A stretch of DNA of 7,297 nucleotides from Pseudomonadota bacterium (GCA_022567275.1 JADFHH010000078.1:1-7297), one strand, 5' to 3'. Positions 1-5,665 are shown, numbered from the stretch's first letter. Numbers and translations are program-made. The notes: generated by a model not told the origin, from the letters alone.

Positions 1-220
1 TCTGTTTCTGGAAACTCCCGCCAGCGGCACGCCTACCTCGGGGACGCCAGGTAGCGCAGCTATCGGAGATATCCTGCAAAAGTACCTGGAAGCGGCAAAC
101 GTCAACGCGGTCTCCGAATTAACGGATTTGATTTCAGCGCAGCGCGCTTACGAAATGAACGCAAAAGTTATCAGCGCTTCCGACGAAATGATGTCGGCCA
201 CCACCAACATTCTGAGATAG
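1..220 (+). CDS. flgG: Flagellar distal rod protein FlgG, C-terminal end (5' truncated by window)
   Basis: The open frame starts at base 2, encodes 72 residues and ends in TAG at 218-220. The tail matches the C-terminal helix of rod and hook proteins: a Gln-Lys-Tyr-Leu-Glu lead-in, then NVNAVSELTDLISAQRAYE, then a run ending in SDEMMSATTNILR. The N-V-N...I-x-A-Q-R-A-Y-E pattern belongs to the flagellar basal-body rod C-terminal domain. FlgG is chosen over FlgF, FlgC or FlgE because flgA and flgH follow directly, as in the usual alphaproteobacterial flgF-flgG-flgA-flgH order. FlgG forms the distal rod that crosses the periplasm inside the P and L rings. Only seven bases separate its stop from the flgA start, so the genes are probably co-transcribed. 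The residual doubt is confusion with another rod protein, since the N-terminal part is not visible. Confidence 0.92.
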   Translation, partial: LFLETPASGTPTSGTPGSAAIGDILQKYLEAANVNAVSELTDLISAQRAYEMNAKVISASDEMMSATTNILR

Positions 221-227
221 AGCGGTC

Positions 228-1259
228 ATGAAAGGTTCAATCGCAATGATGGGTGAATTTGTCCGCCGTGCGGCCCTCGCTTTACTGGTTTGCCTTGCCG
301 GCACCCTCGTCATTAACACGGCGCACTCCCAGAGCAATCCGCAGCTGCGCGAGCAGATCAAGGTTTACGCCGCTCTGGTGACACTTGGCGATCTGTTCGA
401 AAATGCGGATGACATGTCCGCAATCCCGGTGTTTCGCTCGCCGGAGCTTGGAACCAGCGGTGTAGTGGCCGCCAGCCGCGTTGAGGACGCGGCACGCCAG
501 AACGGGTTGGACTGGCGCAACCCCGGACACATCAGGGAAGTGGAGGTTCTGAGACCCGGGCGGCTCATTTCGCTGGATGAAATCAGGCAGTTGATTGTCG
601 AGCAAACCACTGGCGAGGGCGAGGAGGAGGCATGGACCGTCTCCTTGAACCGGCGCGCGAAACCCTTCCACATCGACCCGCGGATCAAGGCCCCGATCCA
701 CATCAAGCAATTTGATTTTAATCGGCGTACGGGAAAATTTCGGGCTGTGTTTTCCATTCCCGAAAGCCAGCAGCCGGTCCGGAACAAGGTCTTTTCGGGC
801 CGCGCCTTTCCTTCCGTCATGGCCATTGTCCCTACCCGCGCAATCCAGCGCGGCGACATAATCGTATCCGAGGACCTGAAAATCATGCATCTGCCACGCT
901 CGCGCGTCGCCACCAGCGCAATTGACGATATCGAAAGCGCCGTTGGGATGGCCGCCAGGTACCGTCTGGTCGAGGGCCGGCCTATCAGAATTTCGGATAT
1001 CGAGAAGCCGAAGCTGGTGAAGCGCAACGACTCGGTCATCATTATCTACAAATCGCCGGGGCTGTCCCTGAAATCAAGGGGTCGCGCACTGGCTGACGGA
1101 ACACGCGGCCAGAGCGTTTCGGTCCTCAATATCCAATCGAAGAGAACCATTGAGGCAAACGTGACAGGCCCCGGAATCGTGACCGTGTCCAGTCTGGCCG
1201 GTTCCGCCCGTAGCGCGGGCAGCGGCCGCGGCGGGCGCAATTCATACGTCATCAGATAG
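228..1259 (+). CDS. flgA: Flagellar basal body P-ring formation chaperone FlgA
   Basis: This 343-residue periplasmic protein should assist assembly of FlgI into the P ring. Residues 1-34 look like a Sec signal peptide: charged start, hydrophobic stretch ALALLVCLAGTLVI, likely cleavage after Ala-His-Ser. Residues about 200-262 are SAF-like, with PTRAIQRGDIIVSEDL and then a VGMAARYRLVEGRPI stretch. Residues about 264-322 form the FlgA C-terminal chaperone domain (VKRNDSVIIIY, ADGTRGQSVSVLN, and a closing Val-Thr-Gly-Pro-Gly stretch). It is longer than the roughly 220-residue enterobacterial protein because of an N-terminal region (residues 45-195) also found in other alphaproteobacterial FlgA proteins. 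The last 18 residues are a Gly/Ser/Arg-rich tail of unknown role. Start choice is uncertain: ATG 228 has only a weak purine run, and ATG 246 or 249, with AAAGG upstream, would also leave a usable signal peptide. Confidence 0.93.
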   Translation: MKGSIAMMGEFVRRAALALLVCLAGTLVINTAHSQSNPQLREQIKVYAALVTLGDLFENADDMSAIPVFRSPELGTSGVVAASRVEDAARQNGLDWRNPGHIREVEVLRPGRLISLDEIRQLIVEQTTGEGEEEAWTVSLNRRAKPFHIDPRIKAPIHIKQFDFNRRTGKFRAVFSIPESQQPVRNKVFSGRAFPSVMAIVPTRAIQRGDIIVSEDLKIMHLPRSRVATSAIDDIESAVGMAARYRLVEGRPIRISDIEKPKLVKRNDSVIIIYKSPGLSLKSRGRALADGTRGQSVSVLNIQSKRTIEANVTGPGIVTVSSLAGSARSAGSGRGGRNSYVIR

Positions 1260-1279
1260 TTTGGAAGAGAGTAAGTCCT

Positions 1280-2035
1280 ATGCGGTTTAAGTGGTTCTTG
1301 ATAGCAGTTTCGGTCAGCGTCGCTCTGGGCGGCTGCAGTTATGTCAAACGGCTGAAGCATGTCGGCCAGACGCCAAAACTATCAGCCATACAAAATCCCG
1401 TGATGCAGCCAGGCTACCGGCCCGTCACCATGCCCATGCCCGTGCCGGAGAAAGTCAGCTACAGCCCGAATTCGCTGTGGCGCACAGGCGCGCGCGCATT
1501 CTTTAACGACCAGCGCGCCCGCCGGGTTGGCGATATTTTGACGGTACTCGTCGACATTACCGACACTGCGGAATTCGGCAACACCACGGAGCGCACCCGC
1601 AATAATTCGGAAAATATCGATATCGCGAAGTTTGGCGGTCTGGAAACATACATCGAGAAACTCCTCGATAAAACACTGAATACAAAAGTCGATCTCTCTA
1701 GTCTGGTGGCCGCGAGCAGCGACACAAAGAGCACGGGCGGCGGATCCATATCGCGCAGCGAGAAGCTCACCACCAAGATCGCGGCCGTGATCACCCAGGT
1801 GCTGCCCAACGGCAATATGGTTATCGAAGGACGCCAGGAGATTCGCGTAAACTACGAAATGCGCGAGTTGATCGTCGGCGGCGTCGTGCGTCCGGAGGAT
1901 ATTACCTCGGACAACACGATCCCCATCTACAAGATCGCCGAAGCCCGTGTCAGTTATGGTGGCCGGGGGCAGATCTCAGACGTGCAACAGCCCCGCTACG
2001 GCCAGCAGTTACTGGATGTCTTGCTGCCGTTCTAG
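1280..2035 (+). CDS. flgH: Flagellar L-ring lipoprotein FlgH
   Basis: This 251-residue outer-membrane lipoprotein forms the L ring around the rod. The N-terminus is a lipoprotein signal peptide with lipobox Leu-Gly-Gly-Cys and the lipidated cysteine at residue 19. Family landmarks follow in order: SLWRTGARAFFNDQRARRVG (66-84), GDILTVLVDI (84-93), LPNGNMVIEGRQEIRVNYE (175-193), GVVRPEDI (201-208), and the terminal ARVSYGGRG...GQQLLDVLLPF block that ends most FlgH proteins. Length is normal for the family. A purine-rich ribosome site (GGAAGAG, 1263-1269) lies about ten bases before the ATG. The gene begins 20 bases after flgA and is followed at once by a strong terminator, so it is the last gene of this operon. 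Confidence 0.97.
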   Translation: MRFKWFLIAVSVSVALGGCSYVKRLKHVGQTPKLSAIQNPVMQPGYRPVTMPMPVPEKVSYSPNSLWRTGARAFFNDQRARRVGDILTVLVDITDTAEFGNTTERTRNNSENIDIAKFGGLETYIEKLLDKTLNTKVDLSSLVAASSDTKSTGGGSISRSEKLTTKIAAVITQVLPNGNMVIEGRQEIRVNYEMRELIVGGVVRPEDITSDNTIPIYKIAEARVSYGGRGQISDVQQPRYGQQLLDVLLPF

Positions 2036-2056
2036 CGCTCGGACTGGACACGAAAT

Positions 2057-2092
2057 GCCCCGCGCGTCCCGATATGAGGCGCGGGGCTTTTT
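2057..2092 (+). terminator. Rho-independent terminator after flgH
   Basis: A perfect 9-bp GC-rich stem, GCCCCGCGC (2057-2065) with GCGCGGGGC (2079-2087), encloses a 13-base loop and is followed directly by TTTTT (2088-2092) and then AATATT. It starts 22 bases after the flgH stop and ends the flgG-flgA-flgH transcript. It lies between convergent genes. Read from the other strand, the same hairpin is followed by only ATTTCG, so it may also slow transcription coming from dksA, but with a poorer U tract. Confidence 0.88.
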
Positions 2093-2109
2093 AATATTGA
2101 AGTCCTGGA

Positions 2110-2625
2110 TCATTCGTTGCGGTAAGCCCGCTCGCGCCGCTCGTGCTGCTCTTGCGCTTCGAGGCTGAGCGTGGCTATCGGGCGCGCATCGAGCCGTTTC
2201 AACCCGATCGGTTCGCCCGACTCTTCGCAATAGCCATAGCTGCCATCCTCAATCCGCTCCAGCGCGGCGGTGATTTTGGCGATCAGCTTGCGCTGACGGT
2301 CGCGGGCGCGCAACTCCAGCGCCCGGTCGGTCTCGGACGTCGCCCGGTCGCCCGGATCCGCGTGCTTTTCCGTTTCGTCCTGGAGGTTTTGCAGCGTGGC
2401 GCGATTGGAGCGCACGATCTCGTCCTTCCAGGCCAGCAGCTTGGCGCGGAAATATCTCTTCTGGCGCTTGCCCATAAATGGTTCGTGCCCGGATGGTTTG
2501 TAGTTGCGCGGCAGCCCGGGGAGCGATGCCGGCTTGGCCGCGGACACTGTGCGCTTTCTCCTGGATGCTGACCCTGGCTTGGGTCCTGGCTTGCCTTTTG
2601 GCGATATCTTTGAGGTCACGGTCAT
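2110..2625 (-). CDS. dksA: DksA/TraR-family RNA polymerase-binding transcription factor
   Basis: This 171-residue protein belongs to the DksA family, which binds the RNA polymerase secondary channel and works with ppGpp to reset transcription during starvation. Residues 51-128 are the long helical arms of the coiled coil. The tip carries PGDRATSETDRALELRARDR, in which Asp93 and Ala95 match the Asp-x-Ala tip residues needed by E. coli DksA. The globular end reads IEDGSYGYCEESGEPI...RPIATLSLEAQEQHERRER. Only the first zinc-finger cysteine remains (Cys133); the other three positions are Ser136, Ser154 and Ala157, so zinc binding is unlikely. Single-cysteine DksA proteins are known in alphaproteobacteria and can be functional. 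Residues 1-50 are a Lys/Pro/Arg-rich tail of no recognised domain. ATG 2625 is chosen because the frame's upstream TTG (2683-2685) lies inside a probable promoter. No good Shine-Dalgarno is seen, and ATG 2475 would give a minimal form. Confidence 0.9.
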   Translation of the reverse strand: MTVTSKISPKGKPGPKPGSASRRKRTVSAAKPASLPGLPRNYKPSGHEPFMGKRQKRYFRAKLLAWKDEIVRSNRATLQNLQDETEKHADPGDRATSETDRALELRARDRQRKLIAKITAALERIEDGSYGYCEESGEPIGLKRLDARPIATLSLEAQEQHERRERAYRNE

Positions 2626-2662
2626 GGAAGCAGGGCCCGAATACTGGCAAGCGCGTGCCCCG

Positions 2663-2690
2663 TATTTACGGAACTCGAGACACAAGTCAA
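2663..2690 (-). promoter_or_regulatory. Candidate housekeeping promoter for dksA
   Basis: On the minus strand TTGACT (2690-2685) matches five of six -35 consensus bases. A looser TAAATA (2668-2663) follows after a 16-base spacer. The start of transcription would fall near 2656, leaving a leader of about 30 bases to ATG 2625. The -10 region lies inside an inverted repeat, CCGTA-TT-TACGG (2660-2671). This would let dksA be expressed independently of fliX, which ends about 80 bases upstream of it. The weak -10 keeps confidence moderate. Confidence 0.45.
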
Positions 2691-2771
2691 GAAATCAAAC
2701 GGACCGCCACGATTTGCGGCCGGGGTCGCGGGCCGGGCCGGCAAGGTTATATTGTCGTGCGAATAGCGCAG

Positions 2772-3194
2772 CTACGCCGCTTTGCCCTTGAGTTTGGCGA
2801 GTTCGACACGCGCCCGCAAATCGATCTGTTTCAGGACGTCGTTCAGCTCCGGATCGCTCTCCAGACTTAGCTGACGCCCAATGGTCGTTTTCAGCGCAGC
2901 GAGATCCGACACATTCACCTGGCCAGACAGCAGGTCAATCTTCAGCTTGTCCAGCAAATCCAGGATCCTGCCGCCGGTTTTAACCGCCTTGCGGCGGCGC
3001 TCGGAAGGCTCTTCAATCGCCTGCAGCGCGATGATCGTGTCGACACCGCCAACCGCTGCGGGCCCGGACAACTCCGCGCGGCGCGCGGTTTCCTGCCCCT
3101 GAGGAAGCTGAAACTGGCCCTCACTTGACCCCGCGCGCCGTGCGCCGCGCGCCGTCCGGGAGGCGGTTGAACGCCGTGTTTGTGTAACGCGCAT
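2772..3194 (-). CDS. fliX: Class II flagellar assembly regulator FliX
   Basis: FliX is a small alphaproteobacterial protein. In Caulobacter it monitors assembly of the early basal body and controls the activator FlbD, so that sigma-54-dependent late flagellar genes switch on only when the early structure is complete. The 140-residue product has a poorly conserved Arg/Ser/Ala-rich N-terminus (1-46) and a typical core: VGGVDTIIALQAIEE (48-62), RRRKAVKTGGRILDLLDKLK (67-86), then DLLSGQVNVSDLAAL, with the closing DPELNDVLKQIDLRARVELAKL (114-135). ATG 3194 is chosen over upstream in-frame starts because TGGAGA sits nine bases before it and family proteins begin near here. The gene faces away from flgI across a shared control region, the same arrangement as in Caulobacter, and lies upstream of dksA on the same strand. 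No terminator is evident between the two. Confidence 0.93.
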   Translation of the reverse strand: MRVTQTRRSTASRTARGARRAGSSEGQFQLPQGQETARRAELSGPAAVGGVDTIIALQAIEEPSERRRKAVKTGGRILDLLDKLKIDLLSGQVNVSDLAALKTTIGRQLSLESDPELNDVLKQIDLRARVELAKLKGKAA

Positions 3195-3253
3195 CGTCTT
3201 GCGTCTCCAGACGTGGATGAGTCGGTGGTGACCAGATAATTCTCTTGGCATGC

Positions 3254-3268
3254 TTAAAGATGGGTTAA
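3254..3268 (-). promoter_or_regulatory. Candidate CtrA-binding site upstream of fliX
   Basis: The sequence matches the full CtrA box, TTAA-N7-TTAA, with exact spacing. Read on the minus strand it is TTAACCCATCTTTAA followed by GC, so the first half-site also has the preferred TTAACC form. CtrA is the cell-cycle response regulator that activates early (class II) flagellar genes in many alphaproteobacteria. The site is 60-74 bases upstream of the fliX start, a suitable place for it to replace or overlap a -35 element. I found no convincing -10 at the expected distance; AATTAT lies about ten bases downstream. Because the half-sites are nearly symmetric, an effect on flgI is also possible. Confidence 0.6.
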
Positions 3269-3335
3269 GACCGGGAAAATTTTGCCTAGCTGGAGGCAGA
3301 ACTTGCTCAGGGGAACTCATACCAGCGACAAGCAC

Positions 3336-3376
3336 TCTCAATAATATTGTTATAAAACAATGTATTATAATATAAC
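3336..3376. other. AT-rich island with dyad symmetry between fliX and flgI
   Basis: About forty bases here are almost entirely A and T, in contrast with the GC-rich surroundings. They hold an inverted repeat, ATTGT-TATAAA-ACAAT (3346-3361), and a 10-bp perfect palindrome, TATTATAATA (3363-3372). The island ends about 15 bases before the -24 element of the flgI promoter. Sigma-54 promoters commonly use IHF or another DNA-bending protein between enhancer and promoter, so a bend or protein-binding site is plausible. I could not fit an exact IHF consensus. Confidence 0.5.
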
Positions 3377-3391
3377 CGCCAACTCAATTTC

Positions 3392-3407
3392 TGGCATGGC
3401 TTTCGCA
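3392..3407 (+). promoter_or_regulatory. Sigma-54 (RpoN) promoter for flgI operon
   Basis: TGGCATGGCTTTCGCA fits the -24/-12 consensus TGGCACG-N4-TTGCW at ten of twelve specified positions. The invariant GG (3393-3394) and GC (3405-3406) are separated by exactly ten bases. Transcription would start near 3418, giving a leader of roughly 40-50 bases before flgI. Sigma-54 control of flgI with an activator of the FlbD type agrees with what is known of late basal-body genes in Caulobacter, and with fliX being the neighbouring gene. The enhancer site was not identified. Confidence 0.75.
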
Positions 3408-3455
3408 ATGGAGCGGTTACGGGCGCGAGCCCCTTGAGAACACTATCCTTTCCAG

Positions 3456-4628
3456 ATGGGAACAGCCTTGACCTCGCACGCAAACGCACCCCCCCGCAAA
3501 TCCCTCCCGTTCAGCATGCTTGTTCGTGCGCTGGCGGTTGCCCTGGCCTTAATGGTTCAACTCTGGCCAGCGGATGCCAACGCCGCGTCGCGCATCAAGG
3601 ATCTGGTCGATATCGAGGGCATTCGTGAAAATCAGCTGGTTGGTTACGGCCTCGTCGTTGGTCTCAACGGCACCGGGGATTCTCTGACCAAATCCCCCTT
3701 CACCCTGCAAAGCCTTCAAGCCATGCTGGAACGTCTCGGCATCAATACACGCGACGCCGATCTGCGCACGGATAATGTGGCGGCGGTCATGGTGACCGCC
3801 AATCTTCCCCCTTTCGCGACCCAGGGAACCCGCATCGACATCTCTGTCAGCGCGCTTGGCGATTCTAAAAGCCTGCAGGGCGGGATACTGCTTGTCACGC
3901 CGCTGCATGGCGCGGATGGCGAGGTTTATGCGGTGGGCCAGGGGTCGGTGGCGATTGCCGGCTTCGCTGTGCTGGGCGATGCCGCATCTATTACCCGCGG
4001 CGTCCCCACCGTCGGGCGCATCGCCAACGGGGCCATCGTCGAGCGTGAAATTCATTTCTCCCTGACCCATCGGCGCGCCCTGCGCCTTGCGTTGCGCAAT
4101 CCGGACCTGACGACGGCGCGGCGCATCGCCACGGCAATCAATAAATTCACCGCTCTCGACGTCGCCAATGTGCGCGATCCGGCCACTGTGGCGCTGCAAT
4201 TGCCCAAGGACTTCAAGGGGACAATCATTCAGATGCTGACCGATATCGAGCAGTTGCGCATCGTACCGGACCAGAGCGCGAAGGTGGTGATCGATGAATC
4301 GACGGGCATCATCGTCATGGGGCGCGATGTACGCGTCAGCACCGTCGCTATCGCCCAGGGAAACCTGACCGTTACCGTTACCGAAGCGGCACAGGTCTCC
4401 CAGCCCAGCCCCTTTTCCGAGACCGGCACGACCGTGGTCGTGCCGCGCACCCGCGTCACCGCGGACAATGAGGGCGACAACCAGCTGGCCATCGTCTCCG
4501 AGGGCATTACCTTGTCCGAACTTGTCGAAGGGCTCAACGCGCTCGGCATCGGCCCGCGCGATATGATCTCCATTCTCCAGGCGATCAAGGCGGCCGGCGC
4601 CTTGCAGGCCGAAATCGAGGTGATGTGA
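3456..4628 (+). CDS. flgI: Flagellar P-ring protein FlgI
   Basis: FlgI polymerises in the periplasm into the P ring, the bushing around the rod at the peptidoglycan layer, with help from FlgA. The 390-residue precursor has a long signal peptide (polar residues 1-20, hydrophobic LVRALAVALALMVQLW at 22-37, likely cleavage after Ala-Asn-Ala at 43), leaving a mature protein of about 347 residues, normal for the family. It opens with the diagnostic SRIKDLVDIEGIRENQLVGY and then GLVVGLNGTGD. It closes with TLSELVEGLNALGIGPRDM and then ISILQAIKAAGALQAEIEVM. The start is uncertain: ATG 3456 has no Shine-Dalgarno sequence, TTG 3468 has GGGA six bases before it, and ATG 3516 would give a shorter signal peptide. 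The gene is first in a three-gene operon and overlaps flgJ. Confidence 0.97.
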   Translation: MGTALTSHANAPPRKSLPFSMLVRALAVALALMVQLWPADANAASRIKDLVDIEGIRENQLVGYGLVVGLNGTGDSLTKSPFTLQSLQAMLERLGINTRDADLRTDNVAAVMVTANLPPFATQGTRIDISVSALGDSKSLQGGILLVTPLHGADGEVYAVGQGSVAIAGFAVLGDAASITRGVPTVGRIANGAIVEREIHFSLTHRRALRLALRNPDLTTARRIATAINKFTALDVANVRDPATVALQLPKDFKGTIIQMLTDIEQLRIVPDQSAKVVIDESTGIIVMGRDVRVSTVAIAQGNLTVTVTEAAQVSQPSPFSETGTTVVVPRTRVTADNEGDNQLAIVSEGITLSELVEGLNALGIGPRDMISILQAIKAAGALQAEIEVM

Positions 4629-4957
4629 TGATGGATGGCGTATTAGCCAACGCCCTGACGCAAATGGCGCGTCCCGCCAGCCCGCAGTCCATTAAAGGTG
4701 AGTCGCCAGGCGCCCGGGCGGAAGCCGCACGCGTAGCGGCGCAGGAGTTCGAGGCCGTTTTCCTGAACACGATGCTGGAAGGCATGTTCGCCGGCATCAA
4801 GACTGACGGGCCGTTCGGCGGCGGTTCCGCCGAGACGACTTACCGCTCAATGCTCATCACACAATTTGCCGAGGAAATCTCGAAAAATGGCGGACTTGGC
4901 ATCTCGGACCAGATTACACGCGATTTGATCGCGCTTCAGGAGGGCGCACAACAATGA
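4628..4957 (+). CDS. flgJ: Rod-binding protein, FlgJ N-terminal domain only (CheL type)
   Basis: The 109-residue product corresponds to the rod-binding domain of FlgJ (residues about 34-101: ARVAAQEFEAVFLNTMLEGM, then GPFGGGSAETTYRSMLITQF and AEEISKNGGLGISDQI). That domain caps and helps assemble the rod. The C-terminal peptidoglycan hydrolase domain of enterobacterial FlgJ is absent, as in most alphaproteobacteria, where this short form directly after flgI is often called CheL; a separate enzyme must then open the cell wall. ATG 4628 overlaps the flgI stop by one base (TGATG) and has GAGG at 4617-4620, seven bases upstream, so it is preferred over GTG 4625 and ATG 4631. The overlap suggests translational coupling with flgI. 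Confidence 0.9.
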   Translation: MMDGVLANALTQMARPASPQSIKGESPGARAEAARVAAQEFEAVFLNTMLEGMFAGIKTDGPFGGGSAETTYRSMLITQFAEEISKNGGLGISDQITRDLIALQEGAQQ

Positions 4958-5445
4958 CGCAAACACCTGGCATGACCCTTTCGGCGGATATTCCCCGGAT
5001 TGAAAACGCTGAAGCCGCCAAAGCGCTTTGCGCACGGCTTCTGGAGACGACAGCGGAACTTGTCGGCCTGCTCGACCGGGAAACGGCCCTGCTCAAACAG
5101 GGAAAACCACGCGACATCAAGTCGCTATATGTCCGCAAGTCGGCTCTGAACGCCCTCTTGACCCGCGATATATCCGTTTTCCGCCGTGATACGGATTTCA
5201 TCATGAGCGCGGCGCCGGACGAAATTACCGCCATCAAGGACCAGCATGCCCTGTTGCAGAAATCCCTCGACGCCAATCACGATGCCCTCGTGGCCATGAA
5301 AGCGGTATCGGAGTCGCTGCTGCATACCATCGCCGCCAAGCTCAGCGCGCGCACGGCAGGACCGGAGGTTTACGGGCAGAACGCCGATGTTTCGGCGGCC
5401 TTACCAGCGCGTCCGGCGGCCATTTCGGTGAATACGGTCCTGTAA
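4954..5445 (+). CDS. FlgN/FlbY-like flagellar protein
   Basis: This 163-residue soluble protein is predicted to be mostly helical, with no signal peptide or membrane segment. Residues about 15-130 carry long amphipathic helices (AAKALCARLLETTAELVGLL, then DRETALLKQGKPRDIKSLY and IKDQHALLQKSLDANHDALV), and the pattern of acidic and leucine residues resembles FlgN-type export chaperones. The C-terminal stretch GPEVYGQNADVSAALPARPA and its end look like a flexible tail. FlgN chaperones deliver hook-filament junction proteins to the flagellar export gate. In Caulobacter the gene after flgI and cheL is flbY, and by position this gene is probably its counterpart. The ATG overlaps the flgJ stop (ATGA) and has a strong AGGAGG (4938-4943) ten bases before it. 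The flagellar role is well supported by the operon; the precise function is inferred. Confidence 0.7.
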   Translation: MTQTPGMTLSADIPRIENAEAAKALCARLLETTAELVGLLDRETALLKQGKPRDIKSLYVRKSALNALLTRDISVFRRDTDFIMSAAPDEITAIKDQHALLQKSLDANHDALVAMKAVSESLLHTIAAKLSARTAGPEVYGQNADVSAALPARPAAISVNTVL

Positions 5446-5633
5446 AGCAAGGATTCACCAAGTTACAACCCAAGGTTGATAGTTTCTTTACCATATCACC
5501 ACACTCCGCTTTGCATTAACCATCCATTTCCCCTTACGGCGTATTAATGCTGGCAGTTGGCGGGGGGACTATTCGTCAGCTATGGCATCGCAGGGGAATG
5601 GCTTGGGGGAATTAACAGTTAAACCAGCGCCTA

Positions 5634-5649
5634 AGGCTCGAGGGAAGCT
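5634..5649 (+). promoter_or_regulatory. Weak candidate sigma-54 promoter for flagellin
   Basis: AGGCTCGAGGGAAGCT is the only place I found in this leader where GG (5635-5636) and GC (5647-5648) are ten bases apart. It keeps GGC, CG and GC-T of the consensus but misses the TT before GC and the first T. If used, transcription would start near 5660 and the mRNA would have a leader of about 80 bases. Flagellin genes in Caulobacter are sigma-54 dependent, which makes the site plausible, but the match is far poorer than that before flgI. Confidence 0.3.
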
Positions 5650-5650
5650 G

Positions 5651-5665
5651 TTAACCGCCCATTAG
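5651..5665 (+). promoter_or_regulatory. CtrA-like box upstream of flagellin
   Basis: TTAACCGCCCATTAG has the TTAA-N7-TTAA layout with one mismatch, at the last base, and a TTAACC first half-site. It is 78-92 bases before the flagellin ATG. It could be a CtrA site acting directly on flagellin or one that limits the promoter. With one mismatch and no recognisable -10, it remains a candidate. Confidence 0.35.

Noticed and set aside
282..890. 202-codon open frame on the minus strand opposite flgA
   Set aside because: Shadow of flgA in GC-rich DNA; no family resemblance and no place in the operon layout.
2143..2571. 142-codon open frame on the plus strand opposite dksA
   Set aside because: It lies wholly antisense to a well-conserved gene, has a composition expected from the complementary codons, and shows no recognisable domain or ribosome site.
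2716..2742. GC-rich inverted repeats between fliX and dksA as a terminator
   Set aside because: No T tract follows on the minus strand, and pairing is ambiguous because the segment is simply rich in GGCC-type runs.
3131..3155. Eleven-base direct repeat CCGCGCGCCGT, 14 bases apart
   Set aside because: It falls in the low-complexity Arg/Ala-rich start of fliX and is explained by codon composition.
3366..3371. Perfect TATAAT as a sigma-70 -10 for flgI
   Set aside because: No acceptable -35 at 16-18 bases, and such a match is likely by chance in the AT island; the sigma-54 site just downstream is better supported.
3489..3495. Run of seven C bases near the flgI start as a phase-variation tract
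   Set aside because: Short for slip-strand switching, and it may lie upstream of the real start; no other sign of phase variation.
3549..4199. 216-codon open frame on the minus strand opposite flgI
   Set aside because: Antisense shadow of a clear flgI; its His/Arg/Gly-rich composition is typical of such frames.
5466..5478. Small hairpin CAACC-CAA-GGTTG after the flgN-like gene as a terminator
   Set aside because: Five-bp stem with a three-base loop, followed by ATAGTTTCTTT rather than a clean T tract; too weak to call.
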